From: a virus | Reading direction: 5' to 3' (one strand) | Length of the DNA: 52,024 nt | Virus record (IMG/VR): IMGVR_UViG_3300008267_000235 | Span: 1-52,024 of that record | Shown here: piece by piece, positions 1-7,326 of the stretch | How the letters are laid out: every line of letters begins with the position of its first letter | Numbering within the stretch: position 1 is the stretch's first letter | Program-made: the position numbers and the translations under genes | The notes under the pieces: generated by a model | Database searches by the model: none | What the model saw: the letters and a program-made list of their open reading frames with translations, nothing else | Told to the model about the DNA's origin: nothing

Positions 1-236
1 GCTAGTTCCTGAAGAACCTGAAGTGCCAGATGTTCCTGATGAGCCACTTGTTCCTGATGTACCATCTGTACCGCTAGTTCCTGAAGAACCTGAAGTGCCA
101 GATGTTCCTGATGAACCACTTGTTCCTGAAGTACCATCTGTACCGCTAGTTCCTGAAGAACCTGAAGTGCCAGATGTTCCTGATGAACCACTTGTTCCCG
201 AAGAACCTGATGTACCTGAAGTACCAGATGGTGCCG
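1..236 (-). repeat. Second Gly-Thr-Ser coding repeat tract
   Basis: Same 9-bp Gly-Thr-Ser/Gly-Ser-Ser units as the upstream array, separated from it by the non-repeat domain at 237-746. A ~63-bp block is repeated almost identically around 1-65, 66-130 and 131-190. This suggests recent duplication within the fibre gene. The tract continues beyond the window. Confidence 0.8.
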
Positions 237-3200
237 CTAATGTGGTTACTAAATATGAATAATATACACCTTCTGAATAGAATATTACTGTTCTGTTTGC
301 ATTATCATTGTTATTGATATAGATATCAACGATAATTCTGTCTGAAGGTACTAAAACCGCTGTTGTTGGTAGACCGTTTACCTTTATCTCAACAGGGTTT
401 GTGTTACTTCCAGCCCAACCTATGTCGGTTGTATCTGATGTAAATAAAGTTGTCTTTGTTCCACCTGTAGTATAACTTGAAACAACATAATATACATCCA
501 AATCATCATTTTCTGCAGCTTTGGTGAAGTAAAGATATGCGTGCCATAAACCGTTTGGAATTACGACTACATTCGGTACTCCTGGGTCTGTGATAAACCC
601 ACTATTAACCAAAACCCCTTGTTGATTTGCGGTTAAATTAACCGTAATTGTGCTACCTGAGAATAAATCTGTAAATTCACCCAACTCTTTATATGGACTT
701 ACATCTTGGGAAACTGATTGGTTGAAGAAGAAGTTTTGTCCTCCTGATATACCGTCTTGTCCTGATGTACCTGAAGAGCCAGATGTTCCAGATGTACCGC
801 TTGAGCCAGATGTTCCACTAGTTCCTGAAGAACCACTCGTACCCGATGTACCTGATGAACCACTTGTTCCTGATGTACCACTTGTACCGTCAGTTCCTGA
901 AGAACCACTTGTACCTGATGTACCACTTGTACCAGAAGTACCTGATGTTCCATTAGTTCCTGATGTACCACTTGTACCAGATGTACCAGATGTGCCAGAA
1001 GTTCCTGATGAACCACTTGTTCCTGAAGTTCCTGAAGTTCCACTTGTCCCTGAAGTTCCACTTGTACCTGAAGTTCCACTTGTTCCTGAAGTTCCACTAG
1101 TACCTGATGTTCCAGAAGAACCACTTGTACCAGAAGTCCCTGATGTTCCGCTTGTTCCTGAAGAACCATCTGTTCCAGAAGTACCACTTGTACCTGAAGA
1201 ACCACTGGTTCCTGATGTTCCACTAGTACCTGATGTACCTGAAGAACCGCTTGTTCCTGAAGTTCCGCTTGTCCCTGATGTACCAGAAGTTCCATTAGTA
1301 CCCGAAGAACCACTAGTACCTGATGTTCCTGAAGAACCGCTAGTTCCTGAAGTACCTGATGTACCACTTGTTCCTGAAGTACCTGATGTACCACTTATTC
1401 CAGAAGTTCCAGAAGTGCCACTTGTTCCTGAAATTCCACTAGTACCTGATGTTCCTGAAGTACCACTAATACCTGAAGTACCGCTAGTACCTGATGTTCC
1501 ACTAGTTCCTGATGAACCACTTATACCTGATGTACCACTTGTTCCTGAAGAACCGCTAGTTCCCGAAGAACCGCTAGTTCCTGATGTTCCTGATGTTCCA
1601 GATGTACCACTTATACCTGAAGTACCGCTAGTTCCTGAAGAACCGCTAGTACCTGATGTTCCACTAGTTCCCGAAGAACCGCTAGTACCTGATGTTCCAC
1701 TAGTTCCTGATGTACCACTTATACCTGAAGTACCGCTAGTCCCTGAAGAACCACTAGTACCTGATGTTCCTGAAGAACCACTAGTACCTGATGTTCCTGA
1801 AGTACCTGATGTACCACTTATACCTGAAGTACCACTTGTTCCTGAAGAACCACTAGTTCCTGATGTTCCAGATGTACCTGATGTACCACTAATTCCTGAA
1901 GTTCCAGATGTACCACTTGAACCTGAAGTTCCTGATGTACCACTAGTACCTGATGTTCCTGAAGTACCGCTAGTACCGTTTGTTCCTGAAGTTCCAGATG
2001 TACCGCTAGTTCCTGAAGAACCACTCGTTCCTGAAGAACCACTCGTTCCTGAAGTTCCACTTGTTCCCGAAGATCCACTTGAACCTGAGGTTCCACTTGT
2101 ACCTGAGGTTCCACTTGTACCTGAAGTCCCGCTTGTTCCCGAAGAACCACTCAAACCACTTGTCCCTGATGATCCATTAGTTCCATTTACACCAGAAAGA
2201 CCTGAAGAACCACTTGTTCCACTTGAACCTGAGGATCCGCTAGTTCCACTCGATCCCGAAGAACCACTAGTCCCCGAGGACCCACTTGACCCACTGGTTC
2301 CTGATGTACCGCTAATTCCACTAGTTCCTGAGGTTCCATTTGTCCCTGATGTGCCAGAAGTTCCATTCGTACCCGAGGATCCACTTGTACCTGATGTTCC
2401 ACTAGTTCCTGATGTACCACTAGTACCTGATGTTCCGTTTGTACCTGATGTACCGCTTGTACCTGATGTGCCAGAAGTTCCATTCGTACCCGAAGAACCA
2501 CTTGTTCCTGAAGTTCCACTAGTTCCCGAAGTCCCGTTAGTTCCTGAGGACCCACTTGTGCCTGAAGTACCACTAGTACCTGATGTACCATTAGTTCCAC
2601 TTGAACCTGATGTACCGCTAGTACCTGAAGTACCGCTAGTTCCTGAAGTTCCACTAGTTCCTGAAGACCCACTTGTACCTGATGTACCGCTTGTCCCTGA
2701 AGTTCCATCAATTCCACTTGAACCTGATGTCCCGCTAGTACCTGAAGTACCGTTAATACCGCTAGTGCCTGATGTACCATCGATTCCACTTGACCCTGAT
2801 GTACCACTAGTACCTGAAGTACCATTTATTCCACTAGTTCCTGAGGTCCCAGATATTCCACTGGTCCCTGAAGTACCATTTATTCCACTTGTTCCTGAGG
2901 TTCCAGATATTCCACTGGTCCCTGAGGTTCCATCTATTCCACTTGTTCCTGAAGTACCACTTATTCCACTAGTTCCTGATGTACCATTAGTTCCACTTGA
3001 ACCTGATGTACCACTAGTACCTGATGTACCATTTATACCACTAGTACCTGAAGTTCCAGATATTCCACTAGTCCCTGAAGTTCCAGATATTCCACTAGTC
3101 CCTGAAGTTCCGTTTATTCCACTTGTTCCTGAAGTACCACTAATACCACTAGTCCCTGAGGTTCCAGATATTCCACTAGTCCCTGAAGTACCGCTTATAC

Positions 3201-4221
3201 CACTTGTTCCTGATGTTCCAGATATTCCGCTCGTTCCTGAAGTACCGCTTATCCCACTTGTTCCTGAGGTTCCAGATATTCCACTAGTCCCTGAGGTTCC
3301 AGATATTCCACTGGTTCCTGAGGTTCCAGATATTCCACTGGTTCCTGAGGTTCCAGATATTCCACTAGTTCCTGAGGTTCCGTTTATACCACTAGTTCCT
3401 GAAGTGCCATTTATACCGCTAGTCCCCGATGTACCATCTATACCACTTGTTCCTGAGGTTCCAGATATTCCACTTGTCCCTGAAGTTCCATCAATTCCAC
3501 TTGAACCTGAAGTACCACTAGTACCTGAAGTACCGTTAATACCGCTAGTTCCCGATGTACCATCTACACCACTTGTTCCTGATGTACCAGATATACCACT
3601 AGTCCCTGAGGTTCCAGATATTCCGCTAGTTCCCGAGGTGCCATTAATTCCACTAGTTCCCGAGGTGCCATTGATTCCACTTGTCCCTGAAGTTCCGTCA
3701 ATTCCACTAGTCCCCGACGTACCATCTATACCACTTGTCCCTGAAGTTCCTGATATTCCACTAGTACCTGAAGTTCCTGATAGTCCACTTGTACCAGAGG
3801 TTCCATTGATTCCACTTGTTCCTGAAGTACCGTTTGTACCTGAAGTTCCATTGATTCCACTTGTACCCGAAGTTCCAGATATTCCACTTGTACCCGAAGT
3901 TCCAGATATTCCGCTAGTTCCCGAAGTTCCAGATATTCCACTTGTTCCTGAAGTGCCATCAATACCACTAGTACCTGAAGTTCCAGATACTCCACTTGTT
4001 CCTGATGTACCATCAATACCGCTAGTCCCTGAAGTTCCGTCGATTCCACTTGTACCTGATGATCCACTTGTAGATCCTGTGATACTTGCTGTGAGGGATG
4101 AAAATGCGATCTGACCTGAAGTACCCGAGGTTCCTCCAGTGAAGTCAGTGACTATGTATAATATATCGTCAGGGGCGGCCGATAATACTATTGGTAAGTC
4201 CGTTATTCTAGTGTTTGACAT
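1..4221 (-). CDS. Collagen-like repeat tail fibre protein, partial (3' end beyond window)
   Basis: The reading frame opens at an ATG at 4221 and stays open to the left edge, giving at least 1407 residues with no stop in the window. I checked the non-repeat stretch 237-746 codon by codon and found no stop. The first ~30 residues (MSNTRITDLPIVLSAAPDDI...) are globular and probably form the particle-attachment end. A very long Gly-X-Y tract follows, made of GTS, GSS, GID, GIS, GIN and GVS triplets (about 4120-747). Next comes a ~165-residue non-repeat domain (about 746-237, starting near GGQNFFFNQSV), then a second Gly-Thr-Ser tract (235-1). Phage collagen-like regions form trimeric rods in fibres; here almost no proline is present in the repeats. 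It is the last gene of the appendage cluster and has its own TATTTAT motif at 4227-4233. Fibre assignment is strong; receptor and tip are unseen. Confidence 0.88.
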   Translation of the reverse strand, partial: MSNTRITDLPIVLSAAPDDILYIVTDFTGGTSGTSGQIAFSSLTASITGSTSGSSGTSGIDGTSGTSGIDGTSGTSGVSGTSGTSGIDGTSGTSGISGTSGTSGISGTSGTSGISGTSGTSGINGTSGTNGTSGTSGINGTSGTSGLSGTSGTSGISGTSGTSGIDGTSGTSGIDGTSGTSGINGTSGTSGINGTSGTSGISGTSGTSGISGTSGTSGVDGTSGTSGINGTSGTSGTSGSSGIDGTSGTSGISGTSGTSGIDGTSGTSGINGTSGTSGINGTSGTSGISGTSGTSGISGTSGTSGISGTSGTSGISGTSGTSGISGTSGTSGISGTSGTSGISGTSGTSGISGTSGTSGISGTSGTSGINGTSGTSGISGTSGTSGISGTSGTSGINGTSGTSGTSGSSGTNGTSGTSGISGTSGTSGIDGTSGTSGISGTSGTSGINGTSGTSGISGTSGTSGINGTSGTSGTSGSSGIDGTSGTSGINGTSGTSGTSGSSGIDGTSGTSGTSGTSGSSGTSGTSGTSGTSGTSGTSGSSGTNGTSGTSGTSGTSGSSGTNGTSGTSGTSGTSGSSGTNGTSGTSGTSGTSGTNGTSGTSGTSGTSGTSGTSGSSGTNGTSGTSGTNGTSGTSGISGTSGTSGSSGSSGTSGSSGSSGTSGSSGSSGTSGSSGLSGVNGTNGSSGTSGLSGSSGTSGTSGTSGTSGTSGTSGSSGSSGTSGTSGTSGSSGTSGSSGTSGTSGTSGTNGTSGTSGTSGTSGTSGTSGSSGTSGTSGISGTSGTSGTSGTSGSSGTSGTSGISGTSGTSGTSGTSGSSGTSGTSGSSGTSGTSGISGTSGTSGTSGTSGSSGTSGTSGTSGSSGTSGTSGISGTSGTSGTSGTSGSSGTSGSSGTSGTSGISGSSGTSGTSGTSGTSGISGTSGTSGTSGISGTSGTSGTSGISGTSGTSGTSGTSGTSGTSGSSGTSGTSGSSGTNGTSGTSGTSGTSGTSGSSGTSGTSGTSGTSGSSGTSGTSGTDGSSGTSGTSGTSGTSGSSGTSGTSGTSGTSGTSGTSGTSGTSGTSGTSGTSGSSGTSGTSGTSGTSGTSGTNGTSGTSGTSGTSGTSGSSGTDGTSGTSGTSGSSGTSGTSGSSGTSGTSGSSGTSGTSGSSGTSGQDGISGGQNFFFNQSVSQDVSPYKELGEFTDLFSGSTITVNLTANQQGVLVNSGFITDPGVPNVVVIPNGLWHAYLYFTKAAENDDLDVYYVVSSYTTGGTKTTLFTSDTTDIGWAGSNTNPVEIKVNGLPTTAVLVPSDRIIVDIYINNNDNANRTVIFYSEGVYYSYLVTTLAAPSGTSGTSGSSGTSGSSGTSGTSGSSGTSGTDGTSGTSGSSGTSGTSGSSGTSGTDGTSGTSGSSGTSGTSGSSGTS
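747..4120 (-). repeat. Degenerate tandem Gly-X-Y coding repeat (9-bp unit, 27-bp higher-order period)
   Basis: The DNA behind the collagen-like tract is a degenerate tandem array of 9-bp units. From about 2690 to 4060 a 27-bp period dominates, encoding G-(I/V)-(D/S/N)-G-T-S-G-(T/S)-S. From about 760 to 2690 the units are nearly all GTS or GSS without regular isoleucine triplets. Synonymous codons are heavily mixed, so protein-level identity is higher than DNA identity. Confidence 0.85.
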
Positions 4222-4226
4222 AGATT

Positions 4227-4233
4227 ATAAATA
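4227..4233 (-). promoter_or_regulatory. TATTTAT late-promoter-like motif upstream of collagen-like fibre
   Basis: The coding strand reads ATATTTATAAT only 6-12 bases upstream of the fibre start at 4221, closer than at the other genes. A long A/T tract lies on its upstream side. Promoter role is inferred from recurrence at ten late genes. Confidence 0.45.
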
Positions 4234-4270
4234 TTTTTTAATTTTTTTTTATTCAGTTATTCGTTGAAAT

Positions 4271-4753
4271 TTATGATGGTGGTATTTCCTCTTGTAATAT
4301 TAAAGGATTACCATCTTGTGTAATCAAATCGAAACCATCTTGAGTTATAATTTGAATTTCGAAAACAAGTGGAGTACTACTTGGTGTTGGAGTATTTGTT
4401 GGAGTTGTAGTGTTTGTAGGTGTCAGTGATGGAGTCGCAGTATTGGTAGGTGTAATTGATGGAGTCGGTGTATTAGTAGGTGTAATTGATGGCGTTGGTG
4501 TTATGGTTGGTGTTGGAGTTGGTGTCGGAGTCGTGCATTGTATATTAACAACAACACCATTAAGCATGTCATTTCTGGTGACCGCAGAATAATAAATGTC
4601 ATTGTCAACATAAACATTGAATGGTCCTAAAGCATTGGAATTCGAGGTTAGTCTGACAATATACGTGGTACACCCAGTTACATTAACTTGTTGTTCGATC
4701 TCATTATTACAACCAGGTGCAATATTTGTAACTAAAATAGTGTAAAGACTCAT
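4271..4753 (-). CDS. Small appendage-type protein with Thr-Pro-rich spacer
   Basis: 160 residues, no recognised family. Residues 1-~75 form a small Cys-containing beta-rich domain (CTTYIVRLTS, GPFNVYVDN). Residues ~75-125 are a low-complexity linker of TPTPT, ITPTN and TPS units, typical of an extended extracellular-type spacer. The C-terminus carries a short internal duplication, ITQDGFDL followed by ITQDGNPL. It lies between the 111-aa protein and the collagen-like fibre and has its own TATTTAT motif 17-23 bases upstream. I infer a virion appendage or connector; the function is unknown. The start is the ATG at 4753. Confidence 0.75.
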   Translation of the reverse strand: MSLYTILVTNIAPGCNNEIEQQVNVTGCTTYIVRLTSNSNALGPFNVYVDNDIYYSAVTRNDMLNGVVVNIQCTTPTPTPTPTITPTPSITPTNTPTPSITPTNTATPSLTPTNTTTPTNTPTPSSTPLVFEIQIITQDGFDLITQDGNPLILQEEIPPS

Positions 4754-4769
4754 CTAATAGTTTTATTAA

Positions 4770-4776
4770 ATAAATA
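4770..4776 (-). promoter_or_regulatory. TATTTAT late-promoter-like motif
   Basis: The coding strand reads GTATTTATTTAA 17-23 bases upstream of the gene starting at 4753. Core and spacing match the other late units. Confidence 0.5.
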
Positions 4777-4858
4777 CTACGAGAAATCTATTTGAGTTCT
4801 TTACTATTCAAAAATATAAAATGAATATTTTTCGGGTGTCTCTGAAAAAATAATCCCG

Positions 4859-5194
4859 TTACAAAGGTTCACAAATTGAGAACAGACAACTTGATTGTTG
4901 AATGTTAATGTTGACCACACAAGACGCTAATTCGATAGTAATTTCGAATGCACAACCAAAAGTACAAGTCAATAATTTTATGACTTCACAATTGTTCGCA
5001 TCAACCAATTTCAACATAATTTCAGGGGCAGTTGAAAATATAGATGGAATTACGCTGTTGTATTGAACAACAGGAGGTACAGGACCTGAAGATATTGTTC
5101 CTAAAAGAGTTTGATTGTTTCCATATACATCAGCAATGAATACACTTATTGGAAAAGTTCCTCCTGAAATTTCGGTTATTCTTATCTGTGTCAT
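4859..5194 (-). CDS. Small Cys-containing structural-type protein, unknown
   Basis: 111 residues from the ATG at 5194. I chose this start because it overlaps the stop of the upstream SprB-repeat gene as ATGA (5191-5194), a classic translational coupling; a TTG nine bases upstream (5203) is a weaker alternative. The N-terminus (ISGGTFPISVFIAD) resembles the SGGTPPY-type strand of the neighbouring SprB repeats. The C-terminal half is rich in cysteine (NNCEVIKLLTCTFGC and CLFSICEPL). The protein is short and beta-rich with no membrane segment. It is probably a small domain of the same host-contact appendage; no function is assigned. Confidence 0.7.
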   Translation of the reverse strand: MTQIRITEISGGTFPISVFIADVYGNNQTLLGTISSGPVPPVVQYNSVIPSIFSTAPEIMLKLVDANNCEVIKLLTCTFGCAFEITIELASCVVNINIQQSSCLFSICEPL

Positions 5195-7326
5195 GACAAA
5201 CAAATTATATCATATCCAATAATCAAATCGATTACAATTTCTTGTCCTTCCAAAGAAGTATTGTTCTTGCTAGTTTCGATTGTTATTTGATTATTTGTTG
5301 AGTCTATTGTGACTCCACCAATACCAGGAACTCCGAGTAAAAGAGTACGTATTGTATCATACCAATTATTATCCGTTGGTACTTGAACTAATGAAGTTGA
5401 TGTGAAGAAACTTTGTGAAGCGACAATTCCTGATGGATTCACAGAAACTTTTGCTGTAAAGGTTGCACTTATTAATTCACATGCTGTATTACCTGAAGTT
5501 AAATCGAAGTATCCCTCGTTCAACATTTGAAGTAATCCGAATTTAGTTGGAGACTCTATGTTAAAAATCTCAGCTCCCATCACATAAGTTTGATAAGAAG
5601 CGTAATTTGAATTACAACTGATAGTCGTATTTCTTGTTAAAGAACACCCATTTACATCAACCACCGTAAGTGAATAAGTCCCAGCGGTAAGACCACTTAC
5701 TTGTATTTGTTGTGGTTCATTTGGTACATTGTCAGACCAATTGAATGAGAATGGTGGTTCTCCCGAAGTTATGAATGCGGTAATTTTACCACTGTTTCCA
5801 CTTCCACAAGACGTACTTATTAATGAATAGTTTAGAGGTTGGCTTGAAGGAACTAATATATTTGTTGTTTGAACACAACCACTAGCGTCAGTCACTGTAA
5901 TAATATGAGTGCCTGAAGAAAGGTTGTTGAATGTCACCGCACTTAAGTTTGTATCAATAACATTTTGTATTCCATCTACAGAATAATCCAAAGGTAATGT
6001 TGCCCCTGATGTAGTGTAAATTGTTACACTACCATTATTCTGTCCACATTTAGTTCCACCAACTTGAGTTGAAATTGTAAATTTATTCACAGTTAAGAGA
6101 TTGACCTCTTCAACAAATGAACATCCACTATTATCCGAAACTGCAACTGTATAGGTCCCTCCACTAAGGTTTTGGAAAATTTGTGTACTTTGGGAATTTG
6201 TTATGTTGAGTTGATTACCTGTAGGATAAATTAAAGTATATGTGTATGGAGTCGTTCCCCCAACTAAATTGACTGTAATTGAACCATTGTTTGTTGAACA
6301 AGTTGAATTCTGCCCTTGTACTGTAATACTTGACAAACCTCCTGGTGTTTCAAGAGTTATACCCGCTGTCATTTGACATAAACCAGCGTCTGTTACAAGA
6401 AAATTATATTGACCTGCCGATAAACCTGAAATACTGAAAGTTCTTGAGTAAGACACCGCAACATCTCCCGTTGAAGCAGAATAATAGAATGGAGCAGTTC
6501 CCCCAGTCACGGTCATATTTATTACACCATTTGATTGAAGGCAAGTTGGTGCAGTCGAAGTAAATAATCCAAGACCAATTGGACTAACATCAGTTACAGT
6601 ACCTGATTTTGATAAAGTACAACCATATGCGTCAGTCACTGCAACAGAATATACACCAGATGTAAGTCCCGTAATCGTACTTCCTGTCTGACCGTTGTTC
6701 CAAAGGTATGAATATGGTGCCAATCCTGTTTGACCCGTGACAAAAATCTTTCCTATTGGGGTTCCACCACAACTTGAGTTTGGCACAACGTACAAACCAA
6801 AATCCAAAGGTTCGGAATCCTCAACTATAAACGTTTGTGTGAATGCAGTACATCCACCTAAGTCTGTTATTCCCAAATAATAAGTTCCAGCACTAAGTCC
6901 TCCGAAAACTACGGCATCTGTATTGGTTGTTGCAGATGAAAGGTAGTTGTTATTAACATCAAAAAGAGAGAAGTTAGTTGAAGAATACAATGAAGTCGAT
7001 GATCCCGTCACGGACCCATTGTCCAATCCACAAGTTGTATTTTGAACCGCTGAAACTGACCCACATACACCACTTGAAATTGGTATGTTTATAAAAAACT
7101 CACTATTAACAGGTAAAGTACTATCGTTTACTCTTAATTCATAAACTCTACTAGCCAATCCCACCAATGAAGCGGGTTGAGCAACAATAGTTTGTGGCGT
7201 ATATACAGGATTAACAAATTGTACTGTGTATGGCGGGGTTCCTCCACTTACATACAGATTAAATGCTCCCGAATTGTTATTGGAACAATCACCTGTTACT
7301 GCTATGTTATAATCTAAAACCGCCAT
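5191..7326 (-). CDS. SprB-type repeat protein, putative tail fibre/adhesin
   Basis: 711 residues. The body is six tandem domains of ~75-80 residues plus a more divergent N-terminal copy. Each carries the SprB-repeat signature: a Cys near the start, then GGTxPYxY, then LSAGTYxVxVTDxxGC (for example GLTSGVYSVAVTDAYGC). SprB repeats are known from Bacteroidetes surface and gliding adhesins, so this is direct evidence for a host link. The last ~105 residues differ and resemble the C-terminus of the upstream 995-aa protein (VPTDNNW here, VPTNTMW there). The start ATG overlaps the upstream stop as TAATG. I infer a distal adhesin or fibre that copies host adhesin architecture; the partner is unknown. 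Confidence 0.82.
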   Translation of the reverse strand: MAVLDYNIAVTGDCSNNNSGAFNLYVSGGTPPYTVQFVNPVYTPQTIVAQPASLVGLASRVYELRVNDSTLPVNSEFFINIPISSGVCGSVSAVQNTTCGLDNGSVTGSSTSLYSSTNFSLFDVNNNYLSSATTNTDAVVFGGLSAGTYYLGITDLGGCTAFTQTFIVEDSEPLDFGLYVVPNSSCGGTPIGKIFVTGQTGLAPYSYLWNNGQTGSTITGLTSGVYSVAVTDAYGCTLSKSGTVTDVSPIGLGLFTSTAPTCLQSNGVINMTVTGGTAPFYYSASTGDVAVSYSRTFSISGLSAGQYNFLVTDAGLCQMTAGITLETPGGLSSITVQGQNSTCSTNNGSITVNLVGGTTPYTYTLIYPTGNQLNITNSQSTQIFQNLSGGTYTVAVSDNSGCSFVEEVNLLTVNKFTISTQVGGTKCGQNNGSVTIYTTSGATLPLDYSVDGIQNVIDTNLSAVTFNNLSSGTHIITVTDASGCVQTTNILVPSSQPLNYSLISTSCGSGNSGKITAFITSGEPPFSFNWSDNVPNEPQQIQVSGLTAGTYSLTVVDVNGCSLTRNTTISCNSNYASYQTYVMGAEIFNIESPTKFGLLQMLNEGYFDLTSGNTACELISATFTAKVSVNPSGIVASQSFFTSTSLVQVPTDNNWYDTIRTLLLGVPGIGGVTIDSTNNQITIETSKNNTSLEGQEIVIDLIIGYDIICLS

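Noticed and set aside
699-4067. Several 110-231-codon minus frames rich in Gln, Val and Leu (699-1394, 1818-2150, 2187-2825, 3726-4067)
   Set aside because: They are alternative frames of the same repeat array and are open only because the repeat unit lacks stops in those frames. They have no start context and no conserved ends.
650-4114. 1154-codon plus-strand frame of Val-Pro-Glu/Leu-Val-Pro repeats, like an elastomeric protein
   Set aside because: It is the exact antisense of the Gly-Thr-Ser collagen-like gene. It would be the only large plus-strand gene, its non-repeat ends look random, and it overlaps the N-terminus and repeat tract of the minus-strand fibre.
1-4120. CRISPR-like or regulatory tandem repeat
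   Set aside because: Units are 9 or 27 bp, contiguous, in frame and translate to Gly-X-Y; there are no spacers.
1-4221. Diversity-generating retroelement target in the fibre region
   Set aside because: No reverse transcriptase and no adenine-biased template/variable repeat pair were seen in the window.
4808-4836. A/T-only hairpin as a terminator after the 111-aa gene
   Set aside because: The stem is about 8 A/T pairs with no G/C core; too weak to call in this AT-rich sequence.
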